Below are positions 8,585 through 15,018 of a DNA stretch of 64,000 nt, one piece after another. A model generated the notes under the pieces. It was not told the DNA's origin, made no database searches, and saw only the letters and a program-made list of their open reading frames with translations. This DNA is from an uncultured Modestobacter sp. (lineage in GTDB: Bacteria; Actinomycetota; Actinomycetes; Mycobacteriales; Geodermatophilaceae). Position numbers and translations under genes: made by a program. The stretch's first letter is position 1; each line of letters starts with the position of its first letter. The DNA lies in NCBI RefSeq assembly GCF_947486615.1, contig NZ_CANKUD010000001.1, positions 186,001-250,000 on the forward strand, written 5' to 3'.

Positions 8585-8737
8585 CCCGTCACGGACGAGA
8601 TGATCGCCCGCCTGTCGTCCCTGCAGTTCGAGCACATCAACTTCCTCGACAGGTACGCCTTCACGCAACCCGACATCACCACCCTGCGATCACTTCGCGA
8701 GCCGGACACCTCCGCTGCCGGCCCGGGACCTTGGTGA
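8585..8737 (+). pseudogene. C-terminal remnant of a Tn3-family transposase
   Basis: The translated stretch PVTDEMIARLSSLQFEHINF continues LDRYAFTQPD and matches, from memory, the end of Tn3-family transposases (ARLSPLxxEHINFLGRYAF). Only about 35-45 residues are recognisable before a stop at 8735-8737. The similarity begins just inside the left inverted-repeat arm, so the rest of the gene was lost there. It is a relic, not a functional gene. Confidence 0.55.
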
Positions 8738-8804
8738 CCTTCGGTCCTGATCGCCATGCGGCCTGCCCACGTCTGTTTTGGCTGGGCCGTGACGGTCCTC
8801 ACCC

Positions 8805-8833
8805 TTGCTCCTCGGCGGCCTCCCGGTTAGGTT
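8805..8833 (+). promoter_or_regulatory. Promoter of the SnoaL-like gene
   Basis: TTGCTC at 8805-8810 and TAGGTT at 8828-8833 are separated by 17 nt, an excellent vegetative actinobacterial promoter. The predicted transcription start is near 8840. Confidence 0.65.
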
Positions 8834-8855
8834 TGTTATTGTCCAATCACTAACC
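8825..8855. promoter_or_regulatory. Candidate TetR operator
   Basis: GGTTAG (8825-8830) and CTAACC (8850-8855) form an inverted repeat that overlaps the -10 box and start site; inside lies a second small palindrome, ATTGTCCAAT at 8838-8847. The position suits repression by the TetR protein encoded 600 bases downstream. Binding is inferred, and the centres of the two palindromes differ by about 2 nt. Confidence 0.45.
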
Positions 8856-8866
8856 AAGGAGCCACC

Positions 8867-9334
8867 ATGAACGCCAAGCCGGCCCGCGAACTCACCCCCG
8901 CACAGCACGCCCTGGCAGAGCACCTGCGGCTGGTGTCCTCCGGCCAGATCGACGAGTGGATCAAGCTGTACGCCGCGGACGGCACGGTCGAGTTCCCCTT
9001 CGCTCCCGCCGGTGTGCCTACCCGGGTACAGGGACGCGAGGCGCTGATCGCCCACATGCGCGGCTTCCCGCAGACCTTCGATGTGAAGTTCATCGACGTG
9101 AAGTTCATCGAGACGACCGACCCCCGCACCGCGGTCGCCGAATACCGTTCGGAGGGAAGCGTCCTCAGCACCGGCAAGCCTTATGAGCAGACGGTCATCA
9201 CGGTGATCCGCCTCGACGAGGCGGGCCTGGTCGAGCGGTTCGTCGACTACTGGAACCCTCTCGTGGTCATCGAGGCCATGACCCCCGACCAGGCGGCCAG
9301 TGGCCAAGACGTGTCGTGGCCCGCAGGGCGCTGA
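8867..9334 (+). CDS. SnoaL-like / nuclear transport factor 2-fold protein
   Basis: The 155-residue protein has an SnoaL/NTF2-like pattern: an N-terminal helix, DEWIKLYAADGTVEFPFAP (about residues 26-44), a REALIAHMRG helix, and a C-terminal FVDYWNPLVV strand. Members are small cone-shaped dimers acting as polyketide cyclases, isomerases or ketosteroid-like enzymes; no specific reaction can be assigned. A short internal repeat, VKFIDVKFI, is present. Start is fixed by AAGGAG at 8856-8861, five bases before the ATG. It has its own strong promoter and putative operator and is followed by the TetR gene, suggesting an inducible small-molecule function. Confidence 0.8.
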   Translation: MNAKPARELTPAQHALAEHLRLVSSGQIDEWIKLYAADGTVEFPFAPAGVPTRVQGREALIAHMRGFPQTFDVKFIDVKFIETTDPRTAVAEYRSEGSVLSTGKPYEQTVITVIRLDEAGLVERFVDYWNPLVVIEAMTPDQAASGQDVSWPAGR

Positions 9335-9355
9335 TCCCGATTCGACAGGGTGAGA

Positions 9356-9390
9356 GGGGGCAAGACGGGTCGCCCACCCGTCTTGCCCCC
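9356..9390 (+). terminator. Long perfect hairpin between SnoaL-like and tetR genes
   Basis: GGGGGCAAGACGGGT (9356-9370) pairs perfectly with 9376-9390 around a 5-nt loop; an outer helix can form between GGGTGAGA (9348-9355) and TCTCACCC (9402-9409). No T tract follows. It may terminate the upstream message or attenuate the TetR gene that begins at 9431. Confidence 0.6.
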
Positions 9391-9430
9391 CTCGAACCCC
9401 GTCTCACCCCGCAGTGAAAAACTGGCAGAC

Positions 9431-10039
9431 ATGCCCGCCCCCGGCTCCAGCGTGAAAAGCGATCAACGCCGTCGAGTCGTACTGGACGCGGCCGTGGCCT
9501 GTTTTGCGCGCAAGGGTTACTACGGCACGACAACCAGTGAGATCGCCAAACGGGCCGGAATCTCTCAGCCCTACGTCTACCGCCTCTTCGCCAGTAAGGA
9601 GGCTCTGTTCGCCGGTGCCGTCCTCCACGTGTCCGAGCTGCTCTCGGATGCTCTGACCGGAGCCGGCGCCGGCGCCGGCACAGATGAGGCCGGGCCGCCC
9701 CGGCAGGCGGAGGGGGTGATGCGTGCGATCCGGTCCGCCTACAGCACCCTGATCCAGGACCGGGACGTCATGCGGTTCCTCATGCAGGCCAGTTGTGCAG
9801 CTGATGAGCCGCTCGTGGCCGAGGCGGTGCGCACGTGCTATGCCCGGCAGGTCGAACTCGTCAGTGAGCTCCTGAACCACGACGACGCTGCGGTCCGGCA
9901 CTGGTTCGGCGCCGGCATGCTCGAAAATGTCACGCTGACCCTCGGCCTGGCCGACGTCGACGAGCCCTGGGCACGGACCCTCAGCGGGCAACGGTCTCGA
10001 TCGGACAGCGGCAACTTCACCCACCAGGCTTCGCCCTAG
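9431..10039 (+). CDS. TetR/AcrR family transcriptional regulator
   Basis: The 202-residue protein has a classic TetR helix-turn-helix, with VVLDAAVACFARKGYYGTTT followed by SEIAKRAGISQPYVYRLFAS (residues ~15-54), and a variable ligand-binding C-terminal domain. It probably represses the SnoaL-like gene and perhaps itself through the palindrome at 8825-8855. ATG at 9431 is chosen because upstream in-frame sequence lies within the hairpin; the ribosome site is weak. The region after it to 10293 holds no convincing gene, only a hairpin and the right inverted-repeat arm. Confidence 0.85.
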   Translation: MPAPGSSVKSDQRRRVVLDAAVACFARKGYYGTTTSEIAKRAGISQPYVYRLFASKEALFAGAVLHVSELLSDALTGAGAGAGTDEAGPPRQAEGVMRAIRSAYSTLIQDRDVMRFLMQASCAADEPLVAEAVRTCYARQVELVSELLNHDDAAVRHWFGAGMLENVTLTLGLADVDEPWARTLSGQRSRSDSGNFTHQASP

Positions 10040-10185
10040 CTTCTACCGCAAGGGCGGGATATGCAGCCGACCTGCTCTGCCGACACCTGCCACCACGCCC
10101 CGCGGCCCAGGTCACCGCCGCCGAGCATGAACTGCACGCGCCTCCGACGACCGAGGCATGGCCAGAACCAGCGCTGTGAACACTT

Positions 10186-10220
10186 CATCTCTGCTGGGGG
10201 CTTCGCCGTCAGCAGAGATG
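10186..10220. repeat. 11-bp stem hairpin near the right end of the island
   Basis: CATCTCTGCTG (10186-10196) is the exact complement of CAGCAGAGATG (10210-10220) with a 13-nt loop that can itself pair (GGC-TTC-GCC). It sits 13 bases inside the right inverted-repeat arm in a gene-free stretch. No T run follows. Confidence 0.6.
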
Positions 10221-10232
10221 GCTACCGCCAAG

Positions 10233-10249
10233 AACCGTTCCGATCCTCC
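10233..10249. repeat. 17-bp inverted repeat, right arm
   Basis: AACCGTTCCGATCCTCC is the exact reverse complement of 8564-8580. Confidence 0.75.
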
Positions 10250-10259
10250 TCGGACCCCG

Positions 10260-10279
10260 GGTCAGCGCTGGGGTGGGTC
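10260..10279. repeat. 20-bp direct repeat, right copy, part of a 16-bp tandem repeat
   Basis: GGTCAGCGCTGGGGTGGGTC matches 8535-8554 with one difference. The unit GGTCAGCGCTGGGG repeats at 10276-10289 and a broken third copy starts at 10292, overlapping the stop codon of the radical SAM gene. Confidence 0.6.
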
Positions 10280-10293
10280 AGCGCTGGGGCCGG

Positions 10294-11397
10294 TCAGCAC
10301 AACGCCAGCTGCTCCGGCTCCTCGGCCGCGACGGCCCGGTCGGGCAGTCGGCCGGGCAGGCTGCCGGCCGGGAAGCCGGCCGACTCGTCGCCAGGCAGGC
10401 CGAGGCTGCTGCCGGTGCCGTCCACGCCGCGCGCCACTCCCCCGCTCTGCCGGTCCAGCCCGTGCCGTACCAGCACGGGGGCCACACGGGCGGCCAGCCA
10501 GCTGCGGTACTCCGCCGGCACGTACGCGCCCCGCCCGTACAGCTGGCGGTACCGGCCGACCAGCCCGGGGTGCTCCCGTGCCAGCCATGCGGTGAACCAC
10601 TCGCGGGCTCCGGGGCGCAGGTGCAGGGGCAGCACGGTCACCCCGGTGGCGCCGGCCGCGGCGATCGCGCCGATCGCGGCCTCCAGGTGCTCCCGGGTGT
10701 CGGTGAGCCCGGGCAGCACCGGGGCCAGGAACACCCCGCACGGCAGCCCGGCGTCGGTGATCGCCCTGACCAGGTCCAGCCGGGCGCGCGGTGTCGGCAC
10801 CCCGGGCTCCAGCGCGGTGTGCAGGTCGTCGTCCCAGATGGCCATCGACACCCCCATGCCGATCGGCACGTCCCGGGCGGCCGCGACCAGCCGGGGCACG
10901 TCACGGCGGGCCAGTGTGCCCTTGGTGAGGATCGAGAAGGGCGTGCCCGAGCGGGCCAGTGCGTCGATGACCCCGGGCATCAGCCGGTAGCGGCCCTCGG
11001 CCCGCTGGTAGGGGTCGGTGTTGGTGCCCAGCGCGACGTGCGCCCGCTGCCAGGACGGGCGGGCCAGCTCCCGGCGCAGCACGTCGACGAGGTTGGTCTT
11101 GACCACGATCTGTTGGTCGAAGTCGGCCCCGCTGTCCAGCTCCAGCCACTCGTGCGTCCCCCTCGAGTAGCAGTAGACACACGCATGGGAGCAGCCGCGG
11201 TAGGGGTTGATCGTGTGGCCGAAGGGCATCGCCGACCCCTTCGGCACGGCGTTGAGCGCGCTCTTGGCCCGCACCTCGTGGAACGTCAGCCCGGGGAACT
11301 CCGGCACCTGGACGGTACGCAGCAGGCCGCGGACGTCGGGCAGCCCGGGCAGGGCGCTCGGTTCGTCGAAGTCCAGCCGCTGGGCGTCCCATCGCAT
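10294..11397 (-). CDS. Rv2578c-family radical SAM protein
   Basis: The 367-residue protein has the radical SAM cluster motif in YRGCSHACVYCYSRGTHEW (CxxxCxxC, about residue 62) and the SALNAVP, ALGTNTDPYQ and PIGMGVSMAIWD segments of the Rv2578c group, related to spore photoproduct lyase-like SplB proteins. The reaction is unknown; a nucleic-acid repair role is inferred from its control. ATG at 11397 gives the family start MRWDAQ. A perfect mycobacterial-type SOS box ends ten bases upstream, and Rv2578c itself is, as I recall, in the LexA regulon. Its 3' end carries a 16-bp tandem repeat that may have altered the C-terminus. Confidence 0.8.
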   Translation of the reverse strand: MRWDAQRLDFDEPSALPGLPDVRGLLRTVQVPEFPGLTFHEVRAKSALNAVPKGSAMPFGHTINPYRGCSHACVYCYSRGTHEWLELDSGADFDQQIVVKTNLVDVLRRELARPSWQRAHVALGTNTDPYQRAEGRYRLMPGVIDALARSGTPFSILTKGTLARRDVPRLVAAARDVPIGMGVSMAIWDDDLHTALEPGVPTPRARLDLVRAITDAGLPCGVFLAPVLPGLTDTREHLEAAIGAIAAAGATGVTVLPLHLRPGAREWFTAWLAREHPGLVGRYRQLYGRGAYVPAEYRSWLAARVAPVLVRHGLDRQSGGVARGVDGTGSSLGLPGDESAGFPAGSLPGRLPDRAVAAEEPEQLALC

Positions 11398-11406
11398 GGC
11401 GCCATC

Positions 11407-11420
11407 CGAACACATGTTCG
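11407..11420. promoter_or_regulatory. LexA (SOS) box
   Basis: CGAACACATGTTCG fits the actinobacterial LexA consensus CGAAC-N4-GTTCG perfectly and lies ten bases before the radical SAM start codon. LexA binding here would block transcription until DNA damage. Confidence 0.8.
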
Positions 11421-11491
11421 ACGTGCTGTCGACCAGCGGCGCCCCGGCCCGGGCCACGTCTTGCCGAACGGTGGTGGGCCACCGTGACCGC

Positions 11492-11971
11492 CTAGACCGG
11501 CGGGCGGTCCTCGTAGAACGTGGAGAGGACGACGGTGGTGCGGGTGCTGACGTTGGCCGAGGACCGGATCTCGTGCAGCAGCCCCTCCAGCGCGTCGGGC
11601 GAGGCCACCCGCACCTTCAGGATGTAGCTCTCCACGCCGGCCACCGAGTGGCATGCCTCGATCGCGGTCAGATGCGCCAGCCTGGCCGGGGCGTCGTCGG
11701 GCTGGCCGACGTCGATCGGGGTGATGGACACGAAGGCGGTCAGCGGCAGCCCCAGGCCCTTGGCGTCCAGCTGGGCGGCGTAGCCGGTGATCAGCCCGCG
11801 CTGCTCGAGCCGGCGCACCCGCTGGTGCACCGCCGACACCGACAGCCCGACCCGTTCGGCCAGGTCGGTGAAGCTCGCCCGGCCGTCCCGCGCCAGGGCG
11901 CTGAGCAGCGCCCGGTCGACGTCCGGGGTGCCGCCCGCCGCCTGGTCAGCCGGGGAGTTCGACGAGCTCAC
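11492..11971 (-). CDS. Lrp/AsnC family transcriptional regulator
   Basis: The 159-residue protein shows an N-terminal helix-turn-helix (DVDRALLSALARDGRASFTD, then LAERVGLSVSAVHQRVRRLE, residues ~17-56) and a C-terminal RAM ligand-binding domain (TAFVSITPI and GVESYILKVRVAS). Lrp/AsnC proteins sense amino acids and act as oligomers on promoters. Its GTG start lies inside the last codons of the peptidase gene (26-nt overlap), so expression is probably coupled. The neighbouring peptidase and the lysine genes suggest an amino-acid related target, but that is only inference. Confidence 0.85.
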   Translation of the reverse strand: MSSSNSPADQAAGGTPDVDRALLSALARDGRASFTDLAERVGLSVSAVHQRVRRLEQRGLITGYAAQLDAKGLGLPLTAFVSITPIDVGQPDDAPARLAHLTAIEACHSVAGVESYILKVRVASPDALEGLLHEIRSSANVSTRTTVVLSTFYEDRPPV

Positions 11972-13094
11972 GGGGACCGTTGTTCAGGTTGCGGACGCCG
12001 TCGTCGGTGCAGACCACGATGTCCTCGATCCGGGCGCCGTAGCGGCCGGGCAGGTAGATGCCGGGCTCGATGGAGAAGGCCATCCCCGGCTCCAGCGGCA
12101 GGTCGTTGCCCGCCACGATGTAGGGCGCCTCGTGGCTGTCCAGGCCGATGCCGTGGCCGGTGCGGTGGATGAAGTGCTCGCCGAGCCCGGCCCGGGTGAT
12201 CACATCACGGGCGACCGCGTCGATCTGCTCGCAGGTGACGCCCGGCCGGACGGCGGCGACCGCCGCTGCCTGCGCCCGCTGCAGGACGTCGTACCAGTCG
12301 CGCAGCCCGCGCGCCGCGAACCCGCCGACCAGGTAGGTGCGGGTGCAGTCGGAGCGGTAGCCGGTCGCGGTCTCCCCGCCGATGTCGACGACGACGAGGT
12401 CGCCGGCCTCGACCACCCGGTCGGAGAGCTCGTGGTGCGGGCTGGCCCCGTTCGGCCCGGAGCCGACGATGGTGAAGTCGACGCCCACGTGGCCCTCGGC
12501 GAGGATCGCGGCGGCGATGTCGGCGCCCACCTCGGCCTCGGTGCGCCCCACCCGCAGCCACTCCCCCATCCGGGCGTGCACCCGGTCGATGGCCGCGCCG
12601 GCCAGCGCCAGCTCCTCGACCTCAGCCGGGGTCTTGACCATGCGCAGCCGGTCGATGACCGGGCTGGCCAGCTCCAGGACGGCGCCCGGCAGGGCCCGCT
12701 GGACACCCAGCGCGTGCTCGGCCCAGGTGCGGGAGCCGACGGCCACCCGGGTGGGAGCGCTGCCCAGCCGCTCGGTGACCGCCGCGGCCAGCCGGGCGAA
12801 GGCGTCGTCCGTCTCGTCCCAGGCCAGCACCTCCAGCCCCAGCGCGCCGGCCGGCGAGGCGCTGATCATCGGCGCCTCCAGTCGGGGCACGACCAGCAGC
12901 GGCTCCCCGCGGCGCGGCACCGCCAGGGCGGTGAGCCGCTCCATGGCGTGCGCGTCGTACCCGCAGAGGTAGCGCAGATCGGACCCGGGGGTGACGACCA
13001 GGACGTCGACCCCCAGCTCGTCGGCGACCGCGCGGGCGGCGTGCACCCGGTCGATCGACACCAGCGGGGAGGAACTCGGAGAGGCAGCGACCAC
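11946..13094 (-). CDS. M24 family metallopeptidase (Xaa-Pro dipeptidase type)
   Basis: The 382-residue protein has an N-terminal creatinase-like domain (residues ~10-135) and a C-terminal pita-bread peptidase domain. Metal ligands are visible in VVVDIGGETATGYRSDCTRTY (first two Asp), HRTGHGIGLDSHE (His), SIEPGIYLPG (Glu) and GARIEDIVVCT (Glu). It would cleave Xaa-Pro dipeptides in the cytoplasm and corresponds to PepE next to Rv2090 in M. tuberculosis. The GTG start is preceded by TAGTCT (13101-13106, minus strand) with six bases between, so the message is probably leaderless. Confidence 0.85.
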   Translation of the reverse strand: MVAASPSSSPLVSIDRVHAARAVADELGVDVLVVTPGSDLRYLCGYDAHAMERLTALAVPRRGEPLLVVPRLEAPMISASPAGALGLEVLAWDETDDAFARLAAAVTERLGSAPTRVAVGSRTWAEHALGVQRALPGAVLELASPVIDRLRMVKTPAEVEELALAGAAIDRVHARMGEWLRVGRTEAEVGADIAAAILAEGHVGVDFTIVGSGPNGASPHHELSDRVVEAGDLVVVDIGGETATGYRSDCTRTYLVGGFAARGLRDWYDVLQRAQAAAVAAVRPGVTCEQIDAVARDVITRAGLGEHFIHRTGHGIGLDSHEAPYIVAGNDLPLEPGMAFSIEPGIYLPGRYGARIEDIVVCTDDGVRNLNNGPRELVELPG

Positions 13095-13160
13095 GTCCGC
13101 AGACTAGCCACGGACCCCGACAGGTCCGACCGTCGTCATCTCACCGTTACCGTGCCCGGC

Positions 13161-14087
13161 GTGACCACGATGCTGCTGGACGCGGCGAGCCTGTACTTCC
13201 GCGCCTTCTACGGGGTGCCCGCCAGTGTCACCACGCCCGACGGCCGGCCGATCAACGCCGTCCGCGGCTTCCTGGACATGAGCGCCCGGCTGGTCGTCGC
13301 CCACCGCCCCGACCGCTTCGTGGCCTGCTGGGACGACGACTGGCGGCCGGCGTTCCGGGTGGCGGCGCTGCCCAGCTACAAGGCGCACCGGGTGGCCGAA
13401 GAGGGTGGCGAGGAGGTGCCCGACGAGCTGGGTCCGCAGGTCCCGGTGCTGGTCGACGTGCTCGCCGCTGTCGGCCTGACCCGGCTCGGGGCGCCCGGCT
13501 ACGAGGCCGACGACGTGATCGGCACCCTGGCCACCCGCGCCCGCGGACCGGTCGACGTCGTCACCGGCGACCGCGACCTGTTCCAGCTGGTGGACGACGC
13601 GCGGGGGGTGCGGGTGCTCTACACCAACCGCGGCATCAACGACCTCGAGTTCGTCGACGAGGCGGCGGTCGCGGCGAAGTACGCCATCCCCGGTCGCGCC
13701 TACGCCGACTTCGCGGTGCTGCGCGGTGACCCCAGCGACGGGCTGCCCGGGGTGTCCGGGGTCGGCGCGAAGACGGCGGCCGCGCTGATCAACGAGTTCG
13801 GCTCGCTGGACGGCATCCGCGCGGCGGCGGCCCGCACCGTCGTGCCGAAGCCGCCGCTGACCGCCGCGGTGCTCAAGAAGCTGGCCGCGGCCGGGGAGTA
13901 CCTCGACGCCGCGCCGGAGGTGGTCGCCGTGGTCACCACCATCGACCTCCCGCCGGTGGACGGCGAGCTCCCCCGCCGGCCGGCGGACCCGGACGCCCTG
14001 GCTGCGCTGGCCGAGACGCACGGGCTGCAGAGCTCGGTGCGCCGGCTGGGCGCCGCGCTGGGCTGGCCGGACGACGCCCTGGGCTGA
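13161..14087 (+). CDS. 5'-3' exonuclease (polymerase I N-terminal/FEN-like domain)
   Basis: The 308-residue protein is a stand-alone 5'-3' exonuclease of the kind fused to DNA polymerase I. Metal-binding acidic residues are seen in LLDAASLYFRAFYG, DRFVACWDDDW, GYEADDVIGTLA and VDVVTGDRDLFQLV, and a helix-hairpin-helix in ASDGLPGVSGVGAKTAAALI-like sequence near residue 195. It removes flaps or primers in replication and repair. A GTG start at 13161 is chosen because TACCGT (13148-13153) ends seven bases upstream, a leaderless arrangement; ATG at 13170 is the alternative. It corresponds in position to Rv2090. Confidence 0.85.
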   Translation: MTTMLLDAASLYFRAFYGVPASVTTPDGRPINAVRGFLDMSARLVVAHRPDRFVACWDDDWRPAFRVAALPSYKAHRVAEEGGEEVPDELGPQVPVLVDVLAAVGLTRLGAPGYEADDVIGTLATRARGPVDVVTGDRDLFQLVDDARGVRVLYTNRGINDLEFVDEAAVAAKYAIPGRAYADFAVLRGDPSDGLPGVSGVGAKTAAALINEFGSLDGIRAAAARTVVPKPPLTAAVLKKLAAAGEYLDAAPEVVAVVTTIDLPPVDGELPRRPADPDALAALAETHGLQSSVRRLGAALGWPDDALG

Positions 14088-14093
14088 GCGGCC

Positions 14094-14948
14094 TCAGCCG
14101 GCCTGCCAGGTGAAGGCGCCGTCCTCGCTGGTGACCTGGATGGTCACCGGCACTCTCTCCCCCTCGGCGGTCGTCCCCGAGCACTGGTAGCTGGCGCCGG
14201 CCCGCACGTCCATCTCCTGGTCGCAGGACAGGTCCAGCGCGACGCCCTCGCGCTGCTCGAACTGCTCGCTGACCTGCTGCTCCACCGAACCAGGGTCGAG
14301 CCGGGTCGGACCGGTGACGAGGACGAAGACCAGCACGGCGGCCAGGATGACCAGCAGGGAGACCAGCGACCCGTTCCGGCCCCGCCGGCGACGGACGGGT
14401 GGCTGCGCCGGTGGCCACCCCGGTGCCCCGTACTGGCCGGCTGATCCGTACTGAGGGGGCTGGCCGTTCTGGCCGGGCTGGCCGTACGGACCGGGCTGGC
14501 CGTACTGACCGGGCGGCGGGTACTGACCGGGCTGGCCGTACCGACTGCCGTACTGACCGGCCTGCGGAGGCTGCCCGTACTGGCCGCCGTACTGACCGGC
14601 CTGCGGAGGCTGCCCGTACTGGCCGCCGTACTGGCCGCCGTACTGGCCCGGCCGGCCGTACTGACCGGCCTGTCCGTACTGCGGGGGCTGCCCGTACTGG
14701 CTCGGCTGGCCGTGGCGGGGGCCGTGCTCTCCGTCCTGATCCTGCTGCCGGTACCCGCCCGTCGGGTCGGGACCGGGGCGCGGGGGCGGACCCCAGCCCG
14801 ATGCAGCCGGACCACCCTGCGGCGGACCCCAGCCCGACGCCGCCGAGCCACCCTGCGGCGGACCCCAGCCACCCGAGGACGGCGGACCCCAGTCCGGCGC
14901 GGCCGACCGGCCGTCCGGTGCCTCGTCGTCCCGTGGTGGCTGGCTCAT
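14094..14948 (-). CDS. DUF4333 domain membrane protein with Gly/Gln/Tyr/Pro-rich repeats
   Basis: The 284-residue protein has a long disordered N-terminal part (residues ~1-180) of WGPPQGG and GQYGQPP-type repeats, a basic PPVRRRRGRNG stop, one membrane helix (about residues 195-212) and an extracytoplasmic C-terminal DUF4333 domain with the typical cysteine pair (DLSCDQEMDV, SYQCSGTT). Function of DUF4333 is unknown. The place next to helY matches Rv2091c. Repeat expansion is visible at DNA level. It is convergent with the exonuclease gene, six bases apart. Confidence 0.8.
   Translation of the reverse strand: MSQPPRDDEAPDGRSAAPDWGPPSSGGWGPPQGGSAASGWGPPQGGPAASGWGPPPRPGPDPTGGYRQQDQDGEHGPRHGQPSQYGQPPQYGQAGQYGRPGQYGGQYGGQYGQPPQAGQYGGQYGQPPQAGQYGSRYGQPGQYPPPGQYGQPGPYGQPGQNGQPPQYGSAGQYGAPGWPPAQPPVRRRRGRNGSLVSLLVILAAVLVFVLVTGPTRLDPGSVEQQVSEQFEQREGVALDLSCDQEMDVRAGASYQCSGTTAEGERVPVTIQVTSEDGAFTWQAG
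14548..14625. repeat. 39-bp tandem duplication within the DUF4333 gene
   Basis: A 39-bp (13-codon) unit starting at 14548 is repeated exactly from 14587, encoding two copies of a GQYGQPPQA-containing peptide. Shorter degenerate copies of the GTACTGGCC motif continue to about 14700. Confidence 0.8.
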
Positions 14949-15018
14949 CGTGACCCCTCGCTCCGCTGCCCGGTCCGGCTCCGCCCGGCCCCGCTGTCCT
15001 GACCCACCCGCGACCGGG

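Larger units (their letters stand above)
8535..10279. mobile_element. Putative small accessory element carrying SnoaL-like and TetR genes
   Basis: The segment is bounded by a 20-bp direct repeat (19/20) and, just inside, by a perfect 17-bp inverted repeat (8564-8580 and 10233-10249) at nearly symmetrical distances of 9 and 10 bases. It contains a Tn3-family transposase C-terminal remnant, a SnoaL-like gene and a TetR regulator with its own promoter. No intact transposase is present, so it is either dead, mobilised in trans, or a relic. Codons look less GC-biased than in the flanking genes by eye; this was not computed. The right direct-repeat copy belongs to a short local tandem repeat, which weakens the insertion reading. 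Confidence 0.4.

Noticed and set aside
8559-10254. Standard Tn3 ends with 5-bp target duplication
   Set aside because: The 17-bp arms do not begin GGGG, and the five bases directly outside (TGTGG and TCGGA) do not match.
10061-10290. A protein gene in the region right of tetR
   Set aside because: Open frames here have no ribosome site and are Pro/Arg/Ser-rich; the stretch is explained by a hairpin and repeat arms.
14548-14700. Tandem units at 14.5 kb as a CRISPR array
   Set aside because: Units are adjacent, without unique spacers, and encode in-frame peptide repeats of the DUF4333 protein.
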